A DNA stretch of 35,344 nucleotides from the IMG/VR virus record IMGVR_UViG_3300025168_000283, positions 1-35,344 of that record; one strand, written 5' to 3'. Position 1 is the stretch's first letter. Each line of letters starts with the position of its first letter. The stretch is from a virus. A program made the translations under genes and the position numbers. The notes under the pieces were generated by a model that was not told the origin of the DNA, ran no database searches, and saw nothing but the letters and a program-made list of their open reading frames with translations. Positions 6,376 through 14,575 of this stretch are shown piece after piece.

Positions 6376-8790
6376 ATGGTGATGGGTGTTGATGAGATTT
6401 CGGGACAGATTATTCCTAGCCTCAATAAAGATGTAATTTTTACCATGGCTAAAGTCAAGGGAAGCCCTAGAAGATACATCAAAACTTTGGTTGAAAACAA
6501 GGTAGATGAGATTAGCCAAGACTCTAGAAAGAAAGGCAATAGAATACCTAGAACTACTATCAAAGAAGCAAAGAAAAAAATTCTTCTGTCTTTGATGGAA
6601 GATTATAAGAAATTAGGTGAGATGGAATACCCTGTGGAAATTGAAGACCTTCCCGATAAAGAAAAGGAAGAAGAAAGAGAAACCGCAATCAACAACATTC
6701 TTTCTAAAGTATTTTATGGTATAACAATCAAAGGCAAAAAGATAACTATGATGGAATTATCTAGAACTTTTTCTACTTCCGATGTAGAAGTTTCTTCTAA
6801 AGGTGCTTTTGGTAGGAACCAAAATCCCTTAAAGAGTTCCGATAAAATTCGTAAAAAACTTGAAGAAAGAAATTTGAATGCATTTGAAACAGATGATTTG
6901 AAAGAAATGTTTAGTAATATAGAAACCGTTCTAGATGGAATTGATGAATGGTATTCAGAATCATCCGGTGGTGGTTCATTTGAAACTAAAGTGAGAACGG
7001 CTGGAGATGAAAAGAACACAGTAATTGATGTTAGAGATAATATCTTGCAGTTAATGGGCAATCAAAGGTATGCAAAGACAAACACTAGAAAGGCAATATA
7101 TGCCAGTTGGAAAAAGGTACACGAACAACATAAAACGGTAGTAACCAAAGTCAATAGTTTAGTGGTTTCTCTTAAAAAACAAGACATAGATACTAATGAA
7201 CTAGAAGATAAAATTAAAGAATTTTCTAAGGAAGAAAATAATTATGTTCAAGAATTTGACACAGCCCGAGTGGACAAGGCTACTAGATATGCAGATACTG
7301 TTTTAGCATTTTCACAAGGATACATAGAAGAAGAATTTGGATTTTCTGTTAATAATGATGGGGAAGTATTTATCACAGATGGTGTAGAAGAAGGAAGTAA
7401 AATAAAAGAAGAACAACAAGAGTATAGCGGAGAACTTCCTATAGTAATAGACCCTCTAGGATATTCCTACATTAGTTCTTATGTTTATGGTATTTTTTTG
7501 AATCCGGAAGACATTCCAATGGTAAAAAAGTACAGCATTAAGTTCATGTCAGAAATGGGCTTTGAAGACATGGAAGACAAGAGAAGATTTGAAGATGCAT
7601 TAGCACTCTTTACTGATGTAAATCCAATCATAGAAGGATTGTTTCTACCCGTACAAATTGTAAATAACAAGGGAATAAAACTAGCCTATCCAACTACAAA
7701 GGAAGGAAACAGAATTAATCCTTCCACAGTAGAAGCAACTATAGTGGATTTGCTCACAGCATTAGAAGATGTACTATTTGACCAAAAAAGTTCTAAGGGA
7801 GGCAACATTGATGTTACTGGACTGCAATACAGTAAAGACAAAAAAGCCGATAAATACAGAACTGCCTATGGTAAGAAACCTGCCATACCTGCAAAATTAG
7901 GTTCCAAAACAGAAGTAGCAGAAGTTATGAAGGCATTGGATGAATACATATACAATCCTCTCATAAATCCTGTAATGACGATGGACTTAGATTTCCCAAT
8001 GACTAGAAAATCAGCATACAAGTCAATACAAGTTTTAGGTACGGGCGACTATGCTAAGGCATATAGAAAACTAATACAGACTGCACAAAAGAAAACAGTT
8101 AAGTTGTTTTCTAATAAGGATTTGGTAGCAATTAAAAAATTCTTAGAAATACTGAATAAACCAAATATAAAAATGTCCGAAGTTAGAGAACAAGGTCTTA
8201 AAATTAGACCAGCCATTAATAGGGCATTTGGCAGAGATAGGGAAATAATAAAAGATTTCGATAATGATATGGCTGAGTTCCTATATGCTATTTCACTAAA
8301 AACTAGAGAGGCAGTGGGTAGTATTAGATTCAAAGGAGCCACTATAGCCGCAACCGATAAGGACAGTTACACTCAAAAAAACTTAGATGTTCAAAGCACT
8401 AATAGAGTTACCGTTCTGTCACTATTAAAGCAGTTCTTCCAAGACCCATCTAATGCAAGTCTATTGACTAAGAGGGGAAGCACCACTGTAAAGCAGATTT
8501 TAAGTCTTTTGAATCAACTAAGAAAGAGTGAAATAGAAAATAAGATTCTAGAAACTCACGATTCTCTTAGAATTCTTAAAGGGATGCCTACCTACTTTGG
8601 CTTAGGTTCTCTTTCGTCTTTTGACAATGTTTCCGAGATTCTAAAAACTTCCAAGAAAAACTTTAATGTTGATTTAACAAATACAGATGTAGTTAAAATT
8701 GTAGAAGAAGTAGATTCTTTCTCAAATATCGCTAAGTCTGTAGGTGTTTCGGAAGAGATAGTGTACTATGTTAAGGCTAACTTCCGGTGA
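6376..8790 (+). CDS. Large unassigned helical protein
   Basis: An 804-residue protein. The frame extends to 6349, but ATG 6376 has GGGAGGCAC upstream and immediately follows the previous stop. It is rich in Lys and Glu and largely helical, with coiled-coil-like stretches (about residues 190-310) and no membrane segments or catalytic motif I recognise. Like the proteins at 4518, 16443 and 28915, it is a very long charged helical protein, a type common among minor virion, tape-measure or injected proteins of archaeal tailed viruses. It could be an internal head protein; this is inference from context. Confidence 0.8.
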   Translation: MVMGVDEISGQIIPSLNKDVIFTMAKVKGSPRRYIKTLVENKVDEISQDSRKKGNRIPRTTIKEAKKKILLSLMEDYKKLGEMEYPVEIEDLPDKEKEEERETAINNILSKVFYGITIKGKKITMMELSRTFSTSDVEVSSKGAFGRNQNPLKSSDKIRKKLEERNLNAFETDDLKEMFSNIETVLDGIDEWYSESSGGGSFETKVRTAGDEKNTVIDVRDNILQLMGNQRYAKTNTRKAIYASWKKVHEQHKTVVTKVNSLVVSLKKQDIDTNELEDKIKEFSKEENNYVQEFDTARVDKATRYADTVLAFSQGYIEEEFGFSVNNDGEVFITDGVEEGSKIKEEQQEYSGELPIVIDPLGYSYISSYVYGIFLNPEDIPMVKKYSIKFMSEMGFEDMEDKRRFEDALALFTDVNPIIEGLFLPVQIVNNKGIKLAYPTTKEGNRINPSTVEATIVDLLTALEDVLFDQKSSKGGNIDVTGLQYSKDKKADKYRTAYGKKPAIPAKLGSKTEVAEVMKALDEYIYNPLINPVMTMDLDFPMTRKSAYKSIQVLGTGDYAKAYRKLIQTAQKKTVKLFSNKDLVAIKKFLEILNKPNIKMSEVREQGLKIRPAINRAFGRDREIIKDFDNDMAEFLYAISLKTREAVGSIRFKGATIAATDKDSYTQKNLDVQSTNRVTVLSLLKQFFQDPSNASLLTKRGSTTVKQILSLLNQLRKSEIENKILETHDSLRILKGMPTYFGLGSLSSFDNVSEILKTSKKNFNVDLTNTDVVKIVEEVDSFSNIAKSVGVSEEIVYYVKANFR

Positions 8791-8795
8791 AAGAT

Positions 8796-9101
8796 ATGTC
8801 TTGGAAAAACATTCTAAAGTCCTTCACTCCATTAGAAGAGTTAGAAGAATGGATGCAAGTTTTCATCAATTCGATATATGAGATGCAAGGTGATTTAAAT
8901 AAAATTAGTAGGCATTGGGACTACATAACCAATATAATTCAAATGATTGCCTACAAAGGAAAGGGTTCTGACCATAAAGATATTATGAAACTTTTTGGAA
9001 AAATTGTCGAATATATCGAGAAGGAATTTTCAAATGGTAAAGAACTTAAAGATAAATTACAAACCATAATTACTAGAAGAAAAGGTGAAAGATATGGATG
9101 A
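8796..9101 (+). CDS. Tagged helical small protein before terminase
   Basis: A 101-residue protein starting MSWKNILKSF. A GTG at 8787 is in frame, but GGTGA sits at the right distance for ATG 8796. The tag is encoded with codons different from those at 2452 (TCT for Ser, ATT-CTA for Ile-Leu), so the peptide rather than the DNA is conserved. The body is helical with a basic C-terminus (TIITRRKGERYG). It overlaps the start of the terminase gene by eight bases. Function unknown. Confidence 0.7.
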   Translation: MSWKNILKSFTPLEELEEWMQVFINSIYEMQGDLNKISRHWDYITNIIQMIAYKGKGSDHKDIMKLFGKIVEYIEKEFSNGKELKDKLQTIITRRKGERYG

Positions 9102-10518
9102 TATTGAAAACCTAAACTTAGAAAAACAAATGGATATGGAAATATCTAAAAATTCATTTCCTTATTTTTTTGAGCATGTATTAGGTTGGGATTTTGCGGC
9201 ACACCAACAAGAATGGTTAGAACTAATGGGGGATACTCAGCGAACAGTAATCATTTGTAGTCGTGGTCACGGAAAATCAGTGTTCATGCATTCTTGGGTA
9301 GTTTGGAATTTAATTTTTCAACCTCCCCCATATCAAATGCTATACATTTCCTCTAACCAAAAACAGACTATGGTTCACATGAGGGACATTGACAAGGTGT
9401 TCAATAACCCCACAATTAAACACTTTAAACCTGCTAAGGGTTGGGCTATTGGAAACATAACTTTGACCAATGGTAATCAAATTTTAGAGCGTTCCGTTGG
9501 TTCACAGATTCGTGGTCTTCACCCTCAAGAAATTATTATTGACGACCCTTTGAAGGAGTTTAGTCTGTCTGCTATTCAAAAGGTTACAGATTGGTTTTAC
9601 GGTGACATGATTCCTACTCTTCACCATTCTGCATCACTTAGAGTTATTGGAACTCCTTTTAGTTACACCGATATTTATTCTCAACTAGAAGAAAATCAAG
9701 CATATACTGTTAGAAAGTATCCTTGCTTTAACGCTCTTAACGAACCCCTATGGCCTAACCGTTGGGACTATGATGCTCTCATGGCTAGGAAGGCTGAGAT
9801 AGGTTCTCTAAAGTTCACTAGGGAGTATTTGTGTGTTCCAGTATCTACAGGAACTTCACTGTTTAATCCCGAGTATCTAGAAAAAGCAAAAAATAAGAGT
9901 CTAGTTTTGAAGCCTACTCGAAGAGAGGGCTTCAAGTATTATGTTGGTATTGACCCTGCAATATCTACTGATGGCGACTACAATGTTATCACAGTACTAG
10001 AAGTGGATGAACATGACAATAAAAACATAGTCTACATTGATAGGGCAAAAAATGTTGAATTTAGAGAAAACATACAGAAGGTTAGACTGATAGGTAAGAT
10101 ATTCCAACCCGAAGTAGTACTATTTGAAACAAATGTATTTGCTAAATCTTTTACTCAAGAACTGCGAAATGTTTCGGATTTGAATGTTCATGACTTTAAC
10201 ACTACTAGAAAAAAGAAGCAAGACATTATCCTTAATTTACAAATGAATTTTGAGAATGAAAAGATACATCTTCCCTATGCTAATGAAGAAAGTAGGCGTG
10301 TAACTACTGCTCTTATCGAAGAATTATCAATGTTTTCTATAACTTCCAAGGGTAAGTTTGAGGGAGTCGGGGCGCATGACGACATGGTTATGAGCCTAGC
10401 ATTAGCAAACGCCGCCACTAAAACGATTAGTGAAAACTTCTTATTGCTAGACGATTTGGGTATATTCGATGCGCCTAGGACTACTAGTCATGGTGGTATT
10501 ATGGGATTAAACTTTTAG
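9094..10518 (+). CDS. terL: Terminase large subunit (DNA-packaging ATPase/nuclease)
   Basis: A 474-residue protein that packages DNA into the procapsid through the portal and cuts concatemers. The ATPase domain has Walker A SRGHGKS (K61), Walker B EIIIDDP (D150, D151) and the typical RGLHP segment before it. The C-terminal RNase H-like nuclease shows YVGIDPA (D287), VVLFETN (E345) and GAHDDMVMSLALA (D429, D430). The length is normal for the family. GTG 9085 is an in-frame alternative, but GGTGAAAGAT favours ATG 9094. The identification is secure. Confidence 0.97.
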   Translation: MDDIENLNLEKQMDMEISKNSFPYFFEHVLGWDFAAHQQEWLELMGDTQRTVIICSRGHGKSVFMHSWVVWNLIFQPPPYQMLYISSNQKQTMVHMRDIDKVFNNPTIKHFKPAKGWAIGNITLTNGNQILERSVGSQIRGLHPQEIIIDDPLKEFSLSAIQKVTDWFYGDMIPTLHHSASLRVIGTPFSYTDIYSQLEENQAYTVRKYPCFNALNEPLWPNRWDYDALMARKAEIGSLKFTREYLCVPVSTGTSLFNPEYLEKAKNKSLVLKPTRREGFKYYVGIDPAISTDGDYNVITVLEVDEHDNKNIVYIDRAKNVEFRENIQKVRLIGKIFQPEVVLFETNVFAKSFTQELRNVSDLNVHDFNTTRKKKQDIILNLQMNFENEKIHLPYANEESRRVTTALIEELSMFSITSKGKFEGVGAHDDMVMSLALANAATKTISENFLLLDDLGIFDAPRTTSHGGIMGLNF

Positions 10519-10528
10519 AGTGATTATT

Positions 10529-12133
10529 ATGCCTACTCCCGAAGAATCAAGAGAAGCGGCTAAACTTCTAAATGAGATGGCAGATTCCCAAGAAAAAGAC
10601 CTTAAACAAATTGAAGACTTAACCGGAGATATAAAAATGAGTTTGGGTTCCGAACTTAGTGTACTCTCTGAATATGAGATGGTTTCCAAGATAGCAACTA
10701 CTTACCAATTAAACGCATCTCAAGCAAAAAAACAAATAGAGTCTTTTCCTTCTAGTCATGAGATGTATGGTGAAAACATACCTCAAATAGTCAAGACATT
10801 AAGAAAGGCTAGAAGAGAACTGAAAGGCGAAGATAGAAATAAAATGTCTAAAAATATAGACAACATTATTGAAGGATATTCGGAACATCTATCTAAGTGC
10901 ATAAGCAGTATTTACTGGCTAACTCCTTACAATACACCATTTCTAAAAATGAAGTTTGATGAAGGGGACTTGGCTAAATTATACAGCATGAAACATAGTA
11001 ATCAAAGAAGGGCTGTAGTTGATTCTATCTGTAAGTATTGGGAGGCAGAACTAGACCAAAAAGAAACTCCATATGGACCTCAGTATTCTTCTTTGCAGAA
11101 AGAAATGAATGCGGCCAAGAAACAGTTTAGAGCAGAACTAAAGAAGGTAAGTGTTTCATCTTTGAAGAAATCTGTAAAAGAATTGACTAAAGAATATATC
11201 GTAAATGAAGTTAGTGCTAATCAAGGAATATCGGCTAGAGAACTTCATGACCGAATGCCGTCTACATTATACGACAGAAACTCATGGCATACTATTTCTA
11301 AGATGGCTAAGTCCGTAGATGTTACATCTGTTTCTGGAAAGTATTTTAGTTTGGATGCAGAAATAAAGAAAAACATTTGGGCTTACACTGCGGCATTTAT
11401 TGATTCGGATGGTTACATTACAATGGATAGGAACCACAATCCTAGAGTCGGACTGGTAGCCACAGGAGATAGGGGTAAAGCATTTATGACCGAAATACAC
11501 AAGGCAATCGGGGGAATAGGAAAACTACACCTTGACCAAAAATCTCCACAAGACACACGGCCAGTTAATCGTCTTAATTTTTATTCACAGGCAGAAGTTA
11601 CAGAACTGCTTACTAAATGCCTACCTCATTTCCGAATGAAACAAGGTAATGCTAATTTGCTTTTAGAACTAATTAGAATGAAGAAATCCTACAAGAAGGC
11701 GGATTGGTATAAGGGTCGTTGTGATGAAATTTTTAAGTTAATGAAGTGGGAGAACCATAAAGACCATGTAGGTTTTGATTTTTCTAAGGAAGGTATTTAC
11801 GCCGACGATATTCAAAAATATACAGACAACTGTAAAATGTCAATGATGGATGAGATGGAAAACATTGGTGGAATCATTGCTAAGAAAGAATTTGGAGATA
11901 CTTCATTCAAAGCCTATTATAACAAGGTTAAACGCATATTAAAACAGACTACTATGGACAAGGAAGACGAGGACATTATCATGTCTTTCCTAGATGCTGG
12001 TATGAAAGACGAAGAAAGCAGTGAAGACGAAATGACAATGATTAGTGCTGGTTTTGCTAAAAACAAAATTGAAGAAGTTCTAACTAAATATGGGAAAAAC
12101 GAACAACAACTATTTACACAAGAAAATGCCTAG
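10529..12133 (+). CDS. Protein with LAGLIDADG-type homing-endonuclease domain
   Basis: A 534-residue protein directly after the terminase. Residues 1-200 are helical and unassigned. Residues about 220-280 look like a winged helix (YIVNEVSANQGISARELHDR, then a hairpin). Residues about 283-410 resemble a single LAGLIDADG domain: AAFIDSDGYITM with the acidic DSDG at about 290, then RPVNRLNFYSQAEVTELL and MKQGNANLLLELIRMKKS. No intein splice residues are seen, so this is not an intein. It may be a free-standing homing endonuclease, often found near terminase genes, or a domesticated DNA-binding virion protein. Start ATG 10529 has GAGTGATT upstream. Confidence 0.85.
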   Translation: MPTPEESREAAKLLNEMADSQEKDLKQIEDLTGDIKMSLGSELSVLSEYEMVSKIATTYQLNASQAKKQIESFPSSHEMYGENIPQIVKTLRKARRELKGEDRNKMSKNIDNIIEGYSEHLSKCISSIYWLTPYNTPFLKMKFDEGDLAKLYSMKHSNQRRAVVDSICKYWEAELDQKETPYGPQYSSLQKEMNAAKKQFRAELKKVSVSSLKKSVKELTKEYIVNEVSANQGISARELHDRMPSTLYDRNSWHTISKMAKSVDVTSVSGKYFSLDAEIKKNIWAYTAAFIDSDGYITMDRNHNPRVGLVATGDRGKAFMTEIHKAIGGIGKLHLDQKSPQDTRPVNRLNFYSQAEVTELLTKCLPHFRMKQGNANLLLELIRMKKSYKKADWYKGRCDEIFKLMKWENHKDHVGFDFSKEGIYADDIQKYTDNCKMSMMDEMENIGGIIAKKEFGDTSFKAYYNKVKRILKQTTMDKEDEDIIMSFLDAGMKDEESSEDEMTMISAGFAKNKIEEVLTKYGKNEQQLFTQENA

Positions 12134-12141
12134 GTGGTTTT

Positions 12142-12261
12142 TTGAAATACTGTACCAAATGTTATACATGCGATGTTATAGATTTAAGAGCGTTTGGATA
12201 CTGCAAAGAATGTTGGGAGGCACAAAATAATGACTTGGCAAAAAATACTAAAGAAAGATAG
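12142..12261 (+). CDS. 39-residue zinc-ribbon-like protein
   Basis: A very short gene from TTG 12142 to TAG 12261, with AGGTGG five bases upstream and placed eight bases after the previous stop. The product contains CTKCYTC near the N-terminus and CKEC about 17 residues later, a four- or five-cysteine zinc knuckle. It overlaps the next tagged gene by 32 bases in another frame. It may be a DNA- or protein-binding peptide. The ribosome-binding site and cysteine spacing support it, but its shortness limits confidence. Confidence 0.55.
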   Translation: MKYCTKCYTCDVIDLRAFGYCKECWEAQNNDLAKNTKER

Positions 12262-12466
12262 TAGAAGCAAAAGGAAGGTTCCTAAGCATACTTACAAGGC
12301 TCCTAAAGGGGTCTATAGCAATCCTAGCCTTAGAGAGAAAATACACAGAAGACTGTGGGCTAAGAACACTCATGGTACTGGAAAATACAAATGGTCTGCT
12401 AGAAAATCTCAAGAGTTGAATAGGCTTTACAAAAAAGAAGGTGGCGGCTTTGTCAACAAGAAGTAG
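12230..12466 (+). CDS. Tagged small basic protein (KWSARKSQ type)
   Basis: A 78-residue basic protein starting MTWQKILKKD, with GGGAGGCAC before ATG 12230. The body reads NPSLREKIHRRLWAKN, then KYKWSARKSQELNRLYKKEG. From memory this matches a small basic family in marine tailed phages and large DNA viruses with a 'WSARKAQ...KKxGGGY' signature; in those I recall no MSW tag. If so, the tag was added to an existing protein. A DNA-associated internal head protein is plausible. Confidence 0.75.
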   Translation: MTWQKILKKDSRSKRKVPKHTYKAPKGVYSNPSLREKIHRRLWAKNTHGTGKYKWSARKSQELNRLYKKEGGGFVNKK

Positions 12467-12722
12467 TTGGAAAGATGTTTTGAAGGCTTTAACAGAAGCG
12501 CAGAAAGACATGGTTGAGTGGAATGAGGAAGAGTGGGGACCACTTACTCCAAAATCCAAAAAGAAAGGCAGATATGGCCCTAAATCACTTAGAAGTTCTT
12601 TGACTCCTTCACAAAAAACCGCAGAAAACAGAAAGAAAAGAGCGGGTACTAGAAAGGGGAAACAACATGTTTCTAGAACTAAGGCTGGAAAGAAAGCCTA
12701 CAAAACAGTAGAAGGTAGATAA
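12450..12722 (+). CDS. Tagged small basic protein (TPSQKTAENRKK type)
   Basis: A 90-residue basic protein. TTG 12450 is preferred (AAGGTGG about seven bases upstream) over GTG 12441. It starts MSTRSSWKDVLKALT, so the tag is set in by a few residues. The body contains KGRYGPKSLRSSLTPSQKTA and RKGKQHVSRTKAGKKA, which resembles another small basic protein type found in marine phages and large DNA viruses (recalled, not searched). It is strongly lysine-rich and probably binds nucleic acid. It overlaps the preceding gene by 17 bases. Confidence 0.7.
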   Translation: MSTRSSWKDVLKALTEAQKDMVEWNEEEWGPLTPKSKKKGRYGPKSLRSSLTPSQKTAENRKKRAGTRKGKQHVSRTKAGKKAYKTVEGR

Positions 12723-12723
12723 T

Positions 12724-13116
12724 ATGACTTGGAAAAACATACTAAAGGTACACTGCGGAACAGAAAGGATGGGTAAGCCATGCAACTGCAAAGAGTGTGT
12801 AAATAAGAAATTAACACCTAAACAAAGTAAGCATTTAGATAGAAACAAAGACGGTAAAATTAGCCGTGAAGATTTTGACCTACTAAATAAAAAAGAAAAA
12901 AATCTAATGAAAGATATTAAGAAAAAAATCCTTTCCACTAATACCAAAAAAGGAGGTGCTTTAGCAATGAAAGATTTGAAACATATTGCTAGTCAAAAAG
13001 ATTTAGATAAAGCCCTAGCCGAATTAATAGAGGAACGCAAGATGTTTCATCACACCGATGGAGATTTTTATACACATGAGCCGAGTAGTAAAAGACGGGG
13101 GCCATTTACTGCATGA
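12724..13116 (+). CDS. Tagged EF-hand-like protein with cysteine cluster
   Basis: A 130-residue protein beginning MTWKNILKVHC. Residues 39-50 read DRNKDGKISRED, which fits an EF-hand calcium loop: D1, N3, D5, G6, I8, with Asp instead of Glu at position 12 (a substitution that can favour Mg). It is flanked by helices. Cysteines at 11, 20, 22 and 25 could bind zinc. The C-terminal half is helical and ends in a short basic region. Calcium-responsive release or stabilisation in seawater is possible but speculative. It begins two bases after the preceding gene. Confidence 0.75.
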   Translation: MTWKNILKVHCGTERMGKPCNCKECVNKKLTPKQSKHLDRNKDGKISREDFDLLNKKEKNLMKDIKKKILSTNTKKGGALAMKDLKHIASQKDLDKALAELIEERKMFHHTDGDFYTHEPSSKRRGPFTA

Positions 13117-13514
13117 GTTGGCATATCATTCTAAAGAATCTAGTTTGCCCAAGAGCAACTCAAGATTTGAAACTCAATACTAAAAATAGAGATAGGGCAG
13201 TAAAAGAAAAGTATATTCAGTATGGCCCTCTTAATCTAAACGATGAAAAGTATTGGGAAGAATATGCTAAGAAGTGGAATACCACTGCTGATGTTGCTAA
13301 GAAATCTAATTGTAGTAATTGTGTTGCATTTGATATATCCCCAAGAATGGATGATTGTATGCCACTAAATACTGATGAAGATGGCCGCTTAGGTTATTGT
13401 TGGATGCACGATTTCAAATGTCATTCTGCAAGAACTTGCTACACTTGGGCTAAAGGTGGCCCAATTGATGATGATAAGACTTCTAAAGAAAACCAATTGA
13501 GGGGCGAGAAATGA
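13113..13514 (+). CDS. Tagged cysteine-cluster protein
   Basis: A 133-residue protein starting MSWHIILKNLVC, overlapping the previous gene as ATGA. Six cysteines fall in the second half: C67 and C70 (NCSNC), C82, C96 (GYCWMH), C103 and C109 (ARTCYTW). The spacing resembles small phage proteins that bind zinc or an iron-sulfur cluster, reminiscent of high-potential iron-sulfur patterns. The metal is not determinable from sequence. A redox or structural protein carried in the virion would fit the tag. Confidence 0.75.
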   Translation: MSWHIILKNLVCPRATQDLKLNTKNRDRAVKEKYIQYGPLNLNDEKYWEEYAKKWNTTADVAKKSNCSNCVAFDISPRMDDCMPLNTDEDGRLGYCWMHDFKCHSARTCYTWAKGGPIDDDKTSKENQLRGEK

Positions 13515-13777
13515 GTTGGAAAGATACACTAAAGGCATATAACCCCGATGAGATGGATGCTAAGAGAAAAAAAATTCAACAGAAAAATGAGTACCTAAGA
13601 AGACAAAAAAAACGGGACGAACAAATAGTTATAGATTTGAAAAGTCGAATCTCACAAAGGGATGCAGATGCTAACTTAATTCGTGATTTACAAACTGATA
13701 AAAAAACCACTAAAAGAAGAAAGAAACCGAGGAAAGGAAGCCCACCACCTCCACCGCAAAGAGGTGGAAAGAGATGA
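13511..13777 (+). CDS. Tagged basic coiled-coil protein
   Basis: An 88-residue, very basic protein starting MSWKDTLKAYN. Residues 15-60 form a charged helix, probably coiled coil. The C-terminus is a disordered tail with KKTTKRRKKPRKG, a run of five prolines and RGGKR. It overlaps its neighbours by ATGA on both sides. A DNA-condensing internal protein is the likeliest idea, based only on composition and tag. Confidence 0.72.
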   Translation: MSWKDTLKAYNPDEMDAKRKKIQQKNEYLRRQKKRDEQIVIDLKSRISQRDADANLIRDLQTDKKTTKRRKKPRKGSPPPPPQRGGKR

Positions 13778-14160
13778 GTTGGCAAGATATTTTAAAGAAT
13801 GATTCCGACTATAAAAGCCGTAAAAAGTATAAGGATTTAAGCCCGGAAAAACAAAAAGAATTAGATGAAAAATATGATAGGTTAATGCCTAAATTACAGG
13901 CTAAAAGACGCTCCCTAGAGATTAAACAGTACCAAGCCATGTTAAGAATGCTTGTCGGAAAACATGGTAAAGATTCTGAAGAAGTTTTAGATTTAGGTAA
14001 AAAGTTTATGGCTATTAATCCAACAGAAGAAGAAATAGATGGGCTTATGAATTACCTTGAAGAATTACCGGACAAACCTAAGCCTCGCACTCCTATGGAT
14101 GAATTTAAAGACAGGCAAAAACTATCCCAACAATACTTAGATTCCATGAGGGATGATTAA
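13774..14160 (+). CDS. Tagged helical small protein
   Basis: A 128-residue protein starting MSWQDILKNDS, with an ATGA overlap upstream and a TAATG overlap downstream. The body is highly charged and helical, with a helical segment at about residues 35-75 (QAKRRSLEIKQYQAMLRML) and a proline-rich linker (PDKPKPRTP) near the C-terminus. No family is recognised. Confidence 0.72.
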   Translation: MSWQDILKNDSDYKSRKKYKDLSPEKQKELDEKYDRLMPKLQAKRRSLEIKQYQAMLRMLVGKHGKDSEEVLDLGKKFMAINPTEEEIDGLMNYLEELPDKPKPRTPMDEFKDRQKLSQQYLDSMRDD

Positions 14161-14513
14161 TGAGTTGGGAAAATATCCTTAAAAAGAAGCCCAAGAGCGC
14201 AAGGTCAAGGGCTTTAGAAAGAGCCAAGAAGAAAGGGCTTTCCGGTCTTAATAGCCCACAGAGATTAAAAGACGACTCAGGTAAATCACATCATGTAATG
14301 GCCTTTGAAGGCAAGAAAGCCAAGTATATTAAGTTCGGACAAAAGGGAGTTAAGACAAATCAAACTGCTGGACAGAGAAGGGCTTTCAAATCTCGTCACG
14401 CTAAGAATATCAAGCGTGGAAAAATGTCTGCGGCTTATTGGGCTAACAAAGTAAAATGGAGTGCAAGTAAGACCAAAGAGCCGAAGAACAAGAAGTGGCG
14501 TAAAGGCTCCTAA
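14160..14513 (+). CDS. Tagged small basic protein (FGQKGVKTNQTAGQRRAF type)
   Basis: A 117-residue, strongly basic protein starting MSWENILKKKP. The central part, IKFGQKGVKTNQTAGQRRAF then KSRHAKNIKRGKMSAAYWAN, resembles a small family common in marine phages and giant viruses that has an FG...R.SF.ARH...YW pattern (recalled, not searched). The basic charge suggests DNA or RNA binding. It is the last gene of the tightly packed tagged run 12230-14513 and precedes the portal. Confidence 0.78.
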   Translation: MSWENILKKKPKSARSRALERAKKKGLSGLNSPQRLKDDSGKSHHVMAFEGKKAKYIKFGQKGVKTNQTAGQRRAFKSRHAKNIKRGKMSAAYWANKVKWSASKTKEPKNKKWRKGS

Positions 14514-14523
14514 AAAGTTAGGA
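14508..14523 (+). terminator. Short hairpin at the end of the tagged gene run
   Basis: A perfect 6-bp inverted repeat, TCCTAA-AAAG-TTAGGA, spans the TAA stop at 14511-14513 just before the portal gene. The stem is short and AT-rich and no T-run follows, so it is weak as a terminator. It might be an RNA-processing or translation-insulating element, or chance. Confidence 0.2.
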
Positions 14524-14575
14524 TAGGGCAATCGTCATTAAGGATGGGTATAAACAACAACTGAGGGGAAATACC

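Noticed and set aside
10529-12133. Intein in the LAGLIDADG-containing protein
   Set aside because: No N-terminal Cys/Ser splice block or C-terminal His-Asn followed by Cys/Ser/Thr is visible at sensible distances, and the terminase before it is intact.
14508-14523. The hairpin as a strong rho-independent terminator
   Set aside because: The stem is only six base pairs with two GC pairs on each side and no T-run follows. It is listed only as a weak candidate.
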